Assembly (NCBI GenBank): GCA_902778145.1
Contig: CACYWW010000002.1
Location: forward strand, 1-64,000
Source: an uncultured Ruminococcus sp.
GTDB lineage: Bacteria; Bacillota; Clostridia; Oscillospirales; CAG-272
Direction of reading: 5' to 3'
DNA: 64,000 bases
Each line of letters starts with the position of its first letter. Positions within the stretch are counted from its first letter, which is position 1. The notes under the pieces were generated by a model. That model was not told the origin of the DNA and did not search any database. It saw only the letters and a list, made by a program, of their open reading frames with translations. The translations under genes were made by a program, and so were the position numbers. Positions 42,617-51,277 of the stretch are shown here, one piece after another.

Positions 42617-44360
42617 CGGATTCACGACGGCGGCGGTCGTCCGCTCGCTCTGCCTTGAGCTCAGCGACGCAAGGGTCGAGCGCGTCAACGCGCCGACGCC
42701 GGATGAGATCGTGCTGAATATGAGAACGGCGGACAGGCGCAGCGTGAAGCTGTGTCTTTCGGCGTCGTCGAGCATACCGAAGGTCAATCTGACCTCGGCG
42801 GTCAAGGACAACCCGATGCAGGCGAGCACGCTCTGCATGCATCTGAGAAAACACCTGAATTCGGCGCGCTTCGTCTCGGCTGTCCAGCCGGGCTTCGAGC
42901 GTGTGATAAAGCTCGGATTCGATACGACGGACGAGCTCGGTTATCCGCGCAGGGAGTATATCTACGCCGAGATCATGGGCAAATACTCTAACGTGATACT
43001 GACCTCGGAGGACGGAAAGATAATAAACTGCGTAAAGCCCGTCGATTTCACAACGTCGTCGAAGCGGCAGGTACTGCCGGGGCTCGGCTACGTCATGCCG
43101 CCCCCGCAGGATAAGCTCGACCCGACGGAGGTCACGGCGGAGATCTTCTCTGAGCTTTGCGAAAGGCACGGAGACGAGGACGCGGACGGATTTTTCCTCA
43201 AATGCTTCCGCGGCTTTTCGCCCCTGCTCTCGCGCGAGGCTGCGTATCTCGCCGGCGCCTCCGGCAGGGCGGTGAAGGATCACGGACTCGCGCTTTACAA
43301 GGTGTTCTGCATGATCATGCGGCGCACGCGGGACGGCGATTTTCGCCCGTGTATAATCTACTCCGGGAAAAAACCGCTCGATTTCTCCGTTTTTGAGATC
43401 GGACAGTACGGAGACGGCGCCGCTCTCAAAGAGTTCGGCTCCGTATCCGAATGCATAGACAGCTTTTATTCCGAGCGCGAGCAGAACGAGAGGATCAGGC
43501 AGCGCGGCGGAGATATACTGAGGATCGTCACGGCGGCTGAGGCGCATATAAAGAAAAAGATCGGCAACATCGAGGAGGATCTTTTGCAGTGCGCAGAGGC
43601 CGAGTCGTACAGGATCACGGCTGATCTTATCACCGCCAATCTCTACAGGATAGAGAAGGGGGCGTCCGAGGTCACGGTCGAAAACTATTATTCGGAAAAC
43701 TGCGAAGAGCTGACCGTCGCGCTCGACCCGCGCATCACGGCGGCGGCGAACGCTCAGAAATACTATAAGAAATACAACAAGCTGAAGACCGCGAAGACCG
43801 AGCTTACCAAAAGGAGAGAGGCGGCGGACGCAGAGCTTGAATACATCCGCACGGTATCGGACGCGCTTTCACGCTCCGAGACCGAGGACGATCTTGAGCA
43901 GATAAGACAGGAGCTTTACGAGACGGGCTTCGCCTCGAGGATGAAGGAGCAGAAGGGCAAAAAGCCCGTGAAGCAGCGTCCGATGAAATTCGTCACCGAC
44001 GGCGGCTACACCGTATACGTAGGCAGGAACAACACGCAGAACGACAGACTGACGATGAAGGAGGCCGGCCGTTTCGACTGGTTCTTCCACGTGAACGACG
44101 CGCCGGGCAGCCATGTCATAATGGTCGTCGACGGAGAGGAGCCGCCGGCGCTCGATTTCACACAGGCGGCGCGGCTCGCCGCGTATTATTCGTCGAAACG
44201 CGGCGGAGAAAACGTCGAGGTCGACTACACTCAGGTCAAAAACGTAAAGAAGCCCGCGGGCTCAAAGCCGGGCTTCGTGATATATTCGCAGAATTATTCG
44301 GCTAACGTCACGCCGGACCCGGACGAGGCGGCGCGGCTCAGAGCGGACAGGGATAAATGA
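42606..44360 (+). CDS. rqcH: Rqc2-homologue RqcH (NFACT family)
   Basis: 584 residues. Ribosome-rescue factor that adds alanine tails to stalled chains on 50S subunits. The NFACT-N domain begins MPFDGFTTAAVVRSLCLEL, a long coiled coil (about 350-440) is in the middle, and NFACT-R ends with FDWFFHVNDAPGSHVIM. It lies in the conserved trmK-nif3-rqcH run and overlaps both neighbours. Older annotations call it fibronectin-binding protein. Confidence 0.95.
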   Translation: MPFDGFTTAAVVRSLCLELSDARVERVNAPTPDEIVLNMRTADRRSVKLCLSASSSIPKVNLTSAVKDNPMQASTLCMHLRKHLNSARFVSAVQPGFERVIKLGFDTTDELGYPRREYIYAEIMGKYSNVILTSEDGKIINCVKPVDFTTSSKRQVLPGLGYVMPPPQDKLDPTEVTAEIFSELCERHGDEDADGFFLKCFRGFSPLLSREAAYLAGASGRAVKDHGLALYKVFCMIMRRTRDGDFRPCIIYSGKKPLDFSVFEIGQYGDGAALKEFGSVSECIDSFYSEREQNERIRQRGGDILRIVTAAEAHIKKKIGNIEEDLLQCAEAESYRITADLITANLYRIEKGASEVTVENYYSENCEELTVALDPRITAAANAQKYYKKYNKLKTAKTELTKRREAADAELEYIRTVSDALSRSETEDDLEQIRQELYETGFASRMKEQKGKKPVKQRPMKFVTDGGYTVYVGRNNTQNDRLTMKEAGRFDWFFHVNDAPGSHVIMVVDGEEPPALDFTQAARLAAYYSSKRGGENVEVDYTQVKNVKKPAGSKPGFVIYSQNYSANVTPDPDEAARLRADRDK

Positions 44361-45652
44361 TGAGAGAAAAAACAGCGGCGTTCTGTACGCTCGGCTGCCG
44401 CGTCAATCAGTATGAGAGCGACGCTATGGCGCACGAGCTTTCCGTCAGAGGATGGGATATAAGACCGTTTTCCGAGCCGTGCTCGGTCTATATAATCAAC
44501 ACGTGCGCGGTGACCGCGGAATCAGAACGCAAATCCAGACAGATGATAAGAAGGGCGAGGAACACGTCGCCCGGCGCGTTCGTCGCGGTTTGCGGCTGCT
44601 ACAGTCAGATAAAGCCGGGTGAGGCGGCGGAGCTCGCCGATCTCGTCTGCGGGACGCGCAATAAAATGGCGGCGGTCGAGGCGGCGGAGCGCTTCGCCGG
44701 CGGACTTGACCCGTCTGCCGTATCGGTCCCGGATCCGTCGTCGCTTCCGTACGAGCCGCTTTTCGCCCCTTACACGGACAGGACGCGAGCTTTCGTGAAG
44801 ATAGAGGACGGCTGTGACGGGAAGTGTACGTACTGCATAATAAAAGAGGCGCGCGGAAGGGTCGTTTCGAGATCCGAGGACGATATTTTAAACGAGCTTG
44901 AGCGGCTTTACGACGCCGGATATCCCGAGGCGGTGCTCACCGGTATCGAGACCGCCGCGTACGGCAGGGACACGGGAACGGATCTTCTCGGTCTGCTTGA
45001 AAAAGCGTCGGCGTCAAAGTGTCCGCCCCGGCTGAGGCTCGGCTCGATCGACCCGGCGTGGCTGACGCGGGAAAGATCCGCGCGGCTTTCGGCGATCCCC
45101 GGATTTCTGCCGCATATACATCTTTCGGTGCAGAGCGGAAGCTCCGCCGTGCTCGCCGCGATGAAACGGAAATACAACGCGGATATGCTTTACGAAAACG
45201 TCGCCGCGTGCCGCGAAAACATCCCCGGCGTAAGGTTCTCGGCGGATATCATAGCCGGCTTCCCGGGTGAGACGGAGGAGGACTTTGGAAAGACGGTGGA
45301 ATTCCTTGATTTTGCCGATCTTGTCCACGCGCATATATTCCCGTTTTCCGAGCGGAAGGGCACTCCCGCGGCGACGATGGCGGGCAGGCTTGACAAAAAA
45401 ACGAAGGCCGAACGCGCCGCGCGGCTGTCCGCGCATCAGGCGCGGATAGAGGAGAGGGACGCGGAGAAGGCGAAGGGAACATTCGCGCGCGTGCTTTTCG
45501 AGGAGAATTCAGGAGACTTCGCCTACGGTCATACGGATGATTTCAGATACGTCCGCGTCAGAACGGACGAGAAGCTTCACGGCAGGATCGTCATGGTCGT
45601 CCTTACCGGATACGGCGACGGCACGTATGAGGCGGAGCTTGTGAAAGGATGA
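44357..45652 (+). CDS. mtaB: tRNA t6A37 methylthiotransferase MtaB
   Basis: 431 residues. Converts t6A to ms2t6A at tRNA position 37. The MTTase domain has CTLGCRVNQYESDAM, NTCAVTAESERKSRQ and VCGCYSQIKP. The radical-SAM motif is EDGCDGKCTYCIIKEARGR and a C-terminal TRAM domain follows. The CRVNQYES pattern separates it from RimO (CCKNQLDTE in this genome) and MiaB. It depends on the TsaD pathway product. It overlaps rqcH by 4 bases. Confidence 0.95.
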   Translation: MMREKTAAFCTLGCRVNQYESDAMAHELSVRGWDIRPFSEPCSVYIINTCAVTAESERKSRQMIRRARNTSPGAFVAVCGCYSQIKPGEAAELADLVCGTRNKMAAVEAAERFAGGLDPSAVSVPDPSSLPYEPLFAPYTDRTRAFVKIEDGCDGKCTYCIIKEARGRVVSRSEDDILNELERLYDAGYPEAVLTGIETAAYGRDTGTDLLGLLEKASASKCPPRLRLGSIDPAWLTRERSARLSAIPGFLPHIHLSVQSGSSAVLAAMKRKYNADMLYENVAACRENIPGVRFSADIIAGFPGETEEDFGKTVEFLDFADLVHAHIFPFSERKGTPAATMAGRLDKKTKAERAARLSAHQARIEERDAEKAKGTFARVLFEENSGDFAYGHTDDFRYVRVRTDEKLHGRIVMVVLTGYGDGTYEAELVKG

Positions 45653-47409
45653 GATGTCATATGGATACGTACAGGTTTTCTAAGGTCGCCGACAGGGTCA
45701 GACTTCTTGACGGTACGAGATTTTACGGCGTTTTCGATCAAAGGATAAACGCACTGATCAGCGGACTTTTCACCCGCGTCGATATGGGCGCGGTCGTCGA
45801 TTTTTACAGATACAGACTTAACAGGTTCGCGGCGGGAGAGTTTTTCGGAAAGCTGATGCGCGCCGCCTGTCTCGTATATCGCTATACGAAAAACGCGGAA
45901 CTGAAAAACGTGATAGACGGCGCGGCGGCTGATCTGATGAGCCTTCAGGACGTGGACGGCGATATAAGCACGGCGCCGAAGGCGGAGCAGCCGAACGGAA
46001 GCTCGGGTGCGGATCTGTGGGAGCGCAAATACGTCCTGCTCGGACTGTGGGAATACTACCTTGCGACGGAGGATGAAAAAGCGCTCGACTGTATGACGCG
46101 TCTTGCGTTATACACCGCGTCTCAGGTGGGAGACCCTCCGAAGACGCCCGTGACGAACACCGGCTGGGCGTTCTGCGGGATCGAATCGTCGTCGATACTC
46201 GAGCCTGTCGTCAGGCTTTACGCACTGACCGGCAGAGAGGAGCTGTTCCGGCTCGCTTCCCATATTGTTTCATCCGGCGCCTGCGGGCGCGAGGACATGT
46301 TCGCGGCGATAATGAACGGCAAGGCACCGAAGGACATAGGCTCCGACGGCGTTCCGGAACACAGTATAGCCAAGGCTTACGAGATGATGAGCTGCTTTGA
46401 GGGGCTTCTTGAATTCTACCGCGTCACGGGGGAGGAAAAGCATCTGTTGTGCGCCCGCAAATTCATCGAAAGGATAAACGAGCGCGAGATAACGTACCTC
46501 GGCTCGGGCGGGGCGGACGGCCCGTATAATCTCGGACCCGGGACGGGCGAGCAGTGGAACGACACGTTCTTCGAGCAGGCGAACCCGGATATAAAGCTCA
46601 GCATGGAGACTTGCGTCACCATCACGTATATGAAGCTGATGCTTCAGTATTACAGGCTCACGGGCGACGCGTCGTGCATCGACCGGATAGAGGTCAGCGC
46701 GTACAACGCTCTGCTCGGCGCGATGAAGCCGGACGGAACGTTTTTCGATTATTTCCCGAAATTCAACGGGACAAGGAGCACAAAGGTCAATTTCAGCTAC
46801 GATATAAACGGGATCCCGCTTTCATGCTGTACCGCGAACGGACCCATGGGTCTGGCGATACTGCCGTTTTTCGCGTACTGCGCGCGGCCGGGCAGGTTCG
46901 ACGTCAATCTGTATATCCCGTCGGAAAACGAATATTTCAGACTGGATACGGATTATCCGGACAACGGCAGAATAAGACTTACGGTGAAGAAAAGCGGAGA
47001 ATATAAGATAGCGCTGCGTATACCCGGATTCTGCAGGAGTTTATCCCTGTCGCACGGGTATGATATGGAAGGCGGTTACGCCGTGCTTGAAAAGAAAACG
47101 TGGAAAAAGGGAGACGCGGTGACGCTTTCGCTCGATATGCCGCTTGTATGTCATCCCTGTCCGCCGAGCGTCAATCCGGAAGCCTCGGGTCAGGTGCTGT
47201 TCACGTACGGCCCGCTCGTGCTCGCACGGGATAAAAGCGTCGACCCCGGCTGGGATCAGCCCGTCCGCACCGTACCGGGTACGTACGACGGTTATGAGAT
47301 AAAGGACGGCAGACTGCGGTTCGAGGACGCCGTGTTCGTCCCGTATCCCGACGCCGGCGCAAGCTGGGACGACTCGACCGAATATAAGTGCTGGTTAAGA
47401 CAAGTATAA
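45649..47409 (+). CDS. GH127-type beta-L-arabinofuranosidase
   Basis: 586 residues, no signal peptide, so intracellular. The (alpha/alpha)6 barrel family signature and its zinc/catalytic residues are present: E320-T-C322 (SMETCVTITYMKLML) and C393-C394 (SCCTANGPMGLAILPFF). These match the Glu and the three Cys of GH127/GH146. The start may be the ATG at 45649, overlapping mtaB, or the one at 45661. It would release L-arabinose from plant-derived oligosaccharides. It is the last gene of the plus-strand run and the only catabolic one in it. Confidence 0.88.
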   Translation: MRCHMDTYRFSKVADRVRLLDGTRFYGVFDQRINALISGLFTRVDMGAVVDFYRYRLNRFAAGEFFGKLMRAACLVYRYTKNAELKNVIDGAAADLMSLQDVDGDISTAPKAEQPNGSSGADLWERKYVLLGLWEYYLATEDEKALDCMTRLALYTASQVGDPPKTPVTNTGWAFCGIESSSILEPVVRLYALTGREELFRLASHIVSSGACGREDMFAAIMNGKAPKDIGSDGVPEHSIAKAYEMMSCFEGLLEFYRVTGEEKHLLCARKFIERINEREITYLGSGGADGPYNLGPGTGEQWNDTFFEQANPDIKLSMETCVTITYMKLMLQYYRLTGDASCIDRIEVSAYNALLGAMKPDGTFFDYFPKFNGTRSTKVNFSYDINGIPLSCCTANGPMGLAILPFFAYCARPGRFDVNLYIPSENEYFRLDTDYPDNGRIRLTVKKSGEYKIALRIPGFCRSLSLSHGYDMEGGYAVLEKKTWKKGDAVTLSLDMPLVCHPCPPSVNPEASGQVLFTYGPLVLARDKSVDPGWDQPVRTVPGTYDGYEIKDGRLRFEDAVFVPYPDAGASWDDSTEYKCWLRQV

Positions 47410-47423
47410 AACACGGCTGCTTA

Positions 47424-47449
47424 GCCGACTGTTCTGAAGGACAGTCGGC
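47424..47449 (+). repeat. Hairpin after the GH127 gene
   Basis: Nine-bp perfect arms GCCGACTGT / ACAGTCGGC with an 8-base loop, 14 bases past the stop. There is no U-tract, so it may be a weak terminator or the first palindrome of the repeat array that follows. Confidence 0.6.
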
Positions 47450-47452
47450 AAC

Positions 47453-47640
47453 GAAATCCACCCCTGCGGGGTGGGTGAAATCGCCTGCGGCGGTGAAATT
47501 GCCCTTCGGGCAGTGAAATCGCCTCGACGGCGGTGGGTGGATTTCATTTCACCGAACGCGTCAGCGTTCGATTTCACCTGAGGGCAGTGCCCGAAGATTT
47601 CACCTTTTGCCGTCAGGCAAAAGATTTCACTCTTTTGACG
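47453..47640. repeat. Head-to-head GTGAAAT palindrome array
   Basis: GTGAAAT at 47475, 47493 and 47513 is followed by the inverse ATTTCAC at 47546, 47571, 47597 and 47634. Between the words lie different short palindromes: CGCC-tg-CGGCG, TGCCC-tt-CGGGCA, CGCC-tcga-CGGCG, CGAACGC-gtca-GCGTTCG and CTTTTGCC-gtca-GGCAAAAG. An 11-bp inverted repeat, GAAATCCACCC (47453-47463) and GGGTGGATTTC (47535-47545), encloses the left half. There is no gene inside. The design equals the array around the four-helix-bundle gene at 60.4-60.9 kb, except for the word used. Confidence 0.85.
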
Positions 47641-47679
47641 TTTGGCACACAAACGTCCTGTCGGCAGACGTATGCGACA

Positions 47680-47733
47680 AAAAACCGGATGGAATAAGGA
47701 TCAACTATCCTTACCTCAGCCGGTTTTTATTTA
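47680..47733 (+). terminator. Hairpin with U-tract
   Basis: Outer arms AAAAACCGG / CCGGTTTTT (47680-47688, 47720-47728) and inner arms TAAGGAT / ATCCTTA (47695-47701, 47707-47713) are followed by ATTTACTG. It is the best transcript end for the GH127 operon, beyond the repeat array. Confidence 0.7.
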
Positions 47734-48080
47734 CTGTCCTTCAGAGCACCTTGCATTCCCGCCGCTTTTATTTGCAGGAAACAGGAGCCACTGCGGACCC
47801 CGCACCGCTCTCCGGTTCGCACGTAACGTCGTGCTGCGACTCAAAAAAAAGAGGAGTCGGCTTGCGCCGGTTTTCCGGTGGGTCTCCCGCCCCTCACGGC
47901 GCTGCGCGCCACCCCCCGAAGCCCCCCCCTGTTCCCCTCCCGTCATTCTGCGAATGAGGGGACCGCGCACGGCGCGGACGTTTTGAAGAAAAACTCAAAA
48001 AAACTAAAAATCCCGTGACTTATGAGCACCGGATCCGTACTACAATGTTAAAAGCGCTTTTAAATCAACAGGAGACCGAA
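47734..48080 (+). promoter_or_regulatory. Leader of the sigma-factor locus with a 16-bp perfect palindrome
   Basis: No gene is visible in this stretch; its first part is C-rich and its last 80 bases AT-rich. TACAAT (48041-48046) is a possible -10. GTGACTT (48015-48021) and CGTACT (48036-48041) could instead be -35/-10 elements of an ECF-type promoter, which would allow autoregulation. Immediately downstream, TTAAAAGCGCTTTTAA (48048-48063) is a perfect palindrome. ACAGGAG precedes the ATG at 48081. Confidence 0.45.
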
Positions 48081-48653
48081 ATGGATGATTCTGAAATAGT
48101 GAGACTGCTTTTTGAGCGGGACGAGGCGGCTCTGGAGCATCTGCGCCGGAAATACGGCGCGAAATGCCAAACGATAGCCTACGGCATACTCAAAAACAGG
48201 CAGGACGCGGAGGAAGCCGTGTCGGACGCGTATCTGGCGATATGGAACAGCATACCGCCGGAAAAGCCCGAGATACTCTGCGCGTACTTATACAAGCTGG
48301 TTCGCAATCTGTCGCTTCACATATACGAAGCGCGCGGCACGGAAAAAAGGCGGGCAAACGCGGTCGCATCACCTATATCAGAGCTCGATTACTGCGTAAG
48401 CTCGGATTTCGATCTGCACGAGGCTTACGAGGAGCGTGAGCTTTCGCACATCGTCAACAGATTTCTGAAGTCTTTGAAGGACGAGGACAGAAGGATTTTT
48501 TTGTGCCGCTTTTTTGCAAACATGAAGTATAAGGAGATCGCAAAGAAATACGGATATACTCAGAGCCGCGTAAAGATGTCGGTGCAGAGAAGCAAGGAAA
48601 AACTGAAGGAACAGCTGATCAACGAGGGGTATTATAATGAAAAACAGTATTGA
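48081..48653 (+). CDS. ECF-type RNA polymerase sigma factor
   Basis: 190 residues from the ATG at 48081, chosen for the CAGGAG seven bases upstream. Sigma region 2 is EHLRRKYGAKCQTIAYGILKNRQDAEEAVSDAYLAIWNSIPP. Region 4 is FLKSLKDEDRRIFLCRFFANMKYKEIAKKYGYTQSRVKMSVQRSKEKLKE. The gene overlaps the next by 17 bases. That gene encodes a membrane protein with a short cytoplasmic N-terminus and extracytoplasmic sensor, the usual sigma/anti-sigma layout. It probably switches on the downstream ABC exporter genes. Confidence 0.92.
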   Translation: MDDSEIVRLLFERDEAALEHLRRKYGAKCQTIAYGILKNRQDAEEAVSDAYLAIWNSIPPEKPEILCAYLYKLVRNLSLHIYEARGTEKRRANAVASPISELDYCVSSDFDLHEAYEERELSHIVNRFLKSLKDEDRRIFLCRFFANMKYKEIAKKYGYTQSRVKMSVQRSKEKLKEQLINEGYYNEKQY

Positions 48654-49923
48654 ACTTTATAAAGCGATAGGAGAAGCGGACGACGCAATGGTAAAAGACG
48701 CGCTCGAGGGCGATACGGCGAAAGAGCAGAGCCGCAGACTGCACGGCATACTTGAAGCGGCCGCGTGCGTCGCGGCGGTCTGCGGGTTCATCGCGGCGTC
48801 GTTTTTCCTGCAGCGCATATCAAGGCAGGGCGCGTCGTTCGGCGACGATTCAACTCCGGATATGACGACCGCGGAAAGCACCGTGACCGACGTACCCGAC
48901 GACGGGATCGACCACAGCTTTGACTGGCAGTATGAATATGACCTTGAATATGAAAACATAAGCATCGCGGGAGATTATTTGTTCAACGACGCGAACGCAA
49001 GAGGCCGTTTCCTCATACTTAAGCGAAACGTTCACACCGGGGAATGCACCGCGGTATGCACCGACCCGTTCTGCGAGCACAACAGTCCGTCATGCCCTTT
49101 TTATAATACTATGTTCGTCGTCGGCATAGGAAATACGATGTACGGCGTCATGCTCGATGAAAACATAAACAAAACCGTGCTGTATTCTTATGACGTCGAC
49201 GCCGATAAAAAGGAAAACGTATACGAAACGCCAGCCATCATATCCGAGCTGTATCAATACAAATACTTTTTATACTTCCGCTCGTCGGATAAAGGGGTCC
49301 AGAGGCTCGACACAAGGACCGGCGTGATCGAAAAGGTAAAATCACAGCCCGGAACAATAAGCTCGATAAACTGCGGTCTGATCGTCTGGGAACAGCACCG
49401 CCAAAACGGCGGGAGCGCGTCTACGGCGACCGATCTTCTGGGCAACGATCCGAGACCCTATAATATTTTTATATACAATGGAAAACTGCACGGCGTTATT
49501 TTCGATGAAAACTACAAATCGTCGTACGTCCAGCTTGACAGATCCGGCAGCGTCGAGAAGGTACTGATCGAAAATTCATACAAGGGATTTATTATCGGCA
49601 ACAACTTTATATATTTCGGCACGGATGGCGGCGGGTCGCTTCACCCTAACAGTGAGAATAAAGCTAACGGAGATATTTATATCGCGCCGCTCGACACGTT
49701 TGAGTCCAGACTCTTGTGCCACGTTGAAGAAGTCAAACCTTTCGGGTTCGCGAGTTCATATCTCAACACGCTGTTATCCGGCGACTGGATAGCGTTATAC
49801 TATCAGTCGAAAAATCCGGAGTCGGAAAATCCGGAGTCGGAAAACAGGATAGGCGTGGACGCCGATATGCTATTGGTCAACATGGTGACCGGCGAATATC
49901 ATATTTCGAGATATATGGAATGA
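48637..49923 (+). CDS. Membrane-bound sensor, likely anti-sigma factor
   Basis: 428 residues. The cytoplasmic N-terminal ~35 residues (LYKAIGEADDAMVKDALEGD) lead into one membrane helix (AAACVAAVCGFIAASFFLQ) and a ~360-residue outer domain. That domain has a Cys/His motif C137-x3-C141-x4-C146-x-H148-x4-C153, then repeated strands (MYGVMLDEN, LYSYDVDADK, QRLDTRTGVIEKV) like a beta-propeller of the DUF5050 type. Position and topology suggest it holds the sigma factor until a signal arrives. Its outer domain is paralogous to the lipoprotein at 50135-51277, down to the shared C-terminus VNMVTGEYHISRYME. Confidence 0.82.
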   Translation: MKNSIELYKAIGEADDAMVKDALEGDTAKEQSRRLHGILEAAACVAAVCGFIAASFFLQRISRQGASFGDDSTPDMTTAESTVTDVPDDGIDHSFDWQYEYDLEYENISIAGDYLFNDANARGRFLILKRNVHTGECTAVCTDPFCEHNSPSCPFYNTMFVVGIGNTMYGVMLDENINKTVLYSYDVDADKKENVYETPAIISELYQYKYFLYFRSSDKGVQRLDTRTGVIEKVKSQPGTISSINCGLIVWEQHRQNGGSASTATDLLGNDPRPYNIFIYNGKLHGVIFDENYKSSYVQLDRSGSVEKVLIENSYKGFIIGNNFIYFGTDGGGSLHPNSENKANGDIYIAPLDTFESRLLCHVEEVKPFGFASSYLNTLLSGDWIALYYQSKNPESENPESENRIGVDADMLLVNMVTGEYHISRYME

Positions 49924-50051
49924 AACTCTTAAAATTCGAGCTGCTTAAAACCGCAAGAAACAAACTCATGGGATTTGACCCTTTGACAAATTTGCCGTAT
50001 CTGAAATATTTCAGCAACGTTGTAGGAGATTACCTTGACTTCGATTGGTAA
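49920..50051 (+). pseudogene. Chimeric remnant: permease start fused to a GGDEF-like fragment
   Basis: A 43-codon frame overlaps the sensor stop (ATGA). Its first 15 codons, MKLLKFELLKTARNK, copy the first residues of the ABC permease at 51274 (MKLLKFELLKTVRNK) at nearly identical DNA. The tail MGFDPLTNLPYLKYFSN resembles the opening of a GGDEF domain and ends at TAA. It is best read as debris of a permease copy that once followed this sensor, cut off by recombination. The upstream 30 bases are also identical to those before the real permease. Confidence 0.7.
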
Positions 50052-50070
50052 ATATACCATAAATGCATCA

Positions 50071-50105
50071 ACACATATTCGGGCGTCCGACGCCCGGATA
50101 TGTGT
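50071..50105 (+). repeat. 16-bp-stem hairpin
   Basis: The left arm ACACATATTCGGGCGT pairs with ACGCCCGGATATGTGT across a 3-base loop, with one wobble pair. There is no U-tract after it. It may end transcription weakly or protect mRNA, and it separates the remnant from the lipoprotein gene. Confidence 0.7.
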
Positions 50106-50134
50106 TCACAAATAATTGAAAGGAGTGTTGAACG

Positions 50135-51277
50135 ATGAAAAACAAAATGATCGTGGTATTTATCGCAATTGCGGGAATGCTTCTTTCGGCATGCACCGGG
50201 CGGGAGATACAAATAGACGAAACCGGAAACGGCGTCACAGACACGAACGCGCCTGATGAAAGCAGTAAATACGATTGGCAGTATGACGTTCCGGCGTATT
50301 ATCCTTATGAAGAAGAACCGGAAGGTGACTATATATTCAACTCGAGCACAAACGGGAAAGTTGAGCTTGTTCTGAAGCGCAACGTTCATACCGGGGAATG
50401 TACGACAGTCTGTAATGACCCTTTCTGTACGCATGATAACCCGAGCTGCCCGTTTTACATAACGTTATACGTCGTGGGGATCGGAAACACGATGTACGGT
50501 ATAAGGATCGATACCGAAAACACAACAAATTATATTTACTCATACAACGTGGATACAGACGAATACAAGATCGTTTATAAAAAAGACGGCGGGCTTTATC
50601 TGGAAGAGCTGTTTTCATACGGCAAGTATCTGTTCTTCTATGAAAGCGGCGCCGGGATAAAGAGGATCGATACCGTAAGCGGAGAGACCGTGGATGTGAA
50701 CAGACACGGTAAGTTCAGTTTTCTGCGCGACGGTATGATCATATGGGAAAAAAGCGACTATTCGTACGTTGCCACCGATCTGATCGGAAACGATCCAAAA
50801 CCGTATGAACCCTTGATCTATGGCGGATATATGCACAGACACGAAGTTGTCAAACAAGTGTTTACATCGGTTTATCGCATGAACAGGGACGGAGAGACCG
50901 AAACAGCGCTGTATGAAAACGTACACTCTTCCATGCGCGTTAAGGATTATATTGTGTATTACGGTGTGTTTGACGATATGGAAAAGCACCCGATAAACCC
51001 GGACGATCCGGAAGAAGGCGAAACGTGGAATAACGGAGACATATATTATATGCCTGTTGCCACCGGGGAATCCGTGCTGCTTTGTCACGTTGACGGTGTC
51101 ACGCTGCTATCAGACGACTTGCCGGGAAATCATTTCGTTTGCGGTGATTGGAAGGGGTTCCGAATAAAACCTACAAAACAGTTCATTGATAAAATGGGAT
51201 ATGAAGCGGATTCTAACGATATGGTGATAGTAAACGTAAAAACAGGCGAATATCATATTTCGAGATATATGGAATGA
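50135..51277 (+). CDS. Cys-rich sensor-like lipoprotein
   Basis: 380 residues. The lipobox MLLSAC places the lipidated Cys at residue 20. The mature domain is a paralogue of the outer domain of the sensor at 48637. The motif C89-x3-C93-x4-C98-x-H100-x4-C105 is conserved, then VVGIGNTMYG, and both end GEYHISRYME. It has no cytoplasmic part, so it cannot be an anti-sigma factor; it may bind the same ligand outside the cell. AAAGGAG precedes the ATG and the stop overlaps the permease start (ATGA). The gene is more AT-rich than its neighbours. Confidence 0.85.
   Translation: MKNKMIVVFIAIAGMLLSACTGREIQIDETGNGVTDTNAPDESSKYDWQYDVPAYYPYEEEPEGDYIFNSSTNGKVELVLKRNVHTGECTTVCNDPFCTHDNPSCPFYITLYVVGIGNTMYGIRIDTENTTNYIYSYNVDTDEYKIVYKKDGGLYLEELFSYGKYLFFYESGAGIKRIDTVSGETVDVNRHGKFSFLRDGMIIWEKSDYSYVATDLIGNDPKPYEPLIYGGYMHRHEVVKQVFTSVYRMNRDGETETALYENVHSSMRVKDYIVYYGVFDDMEKHPINPDDPEEGETWNNGDIYYMPVATGESVLLCHVDGVTLLSDDLPGNHFVCGDWKGFRIKPTKQFIDKMGYEADSNDMVIVNVKTGEYHISRYME

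Noticed and set aside
47453..47640. Possible CRISPR array
   Set aside because: The constant part is only 7 bp, the variable parts are themselves palindromes, units are under 30 bases, orientation flips midway and there are no cas genes.
47607..47986. Overlapping frames of 80-116 codons in the gap before the sigma gene
   Set aside because: No ribosome sites; frames cross the repeat array, a terminator and C-rich simple sequence.
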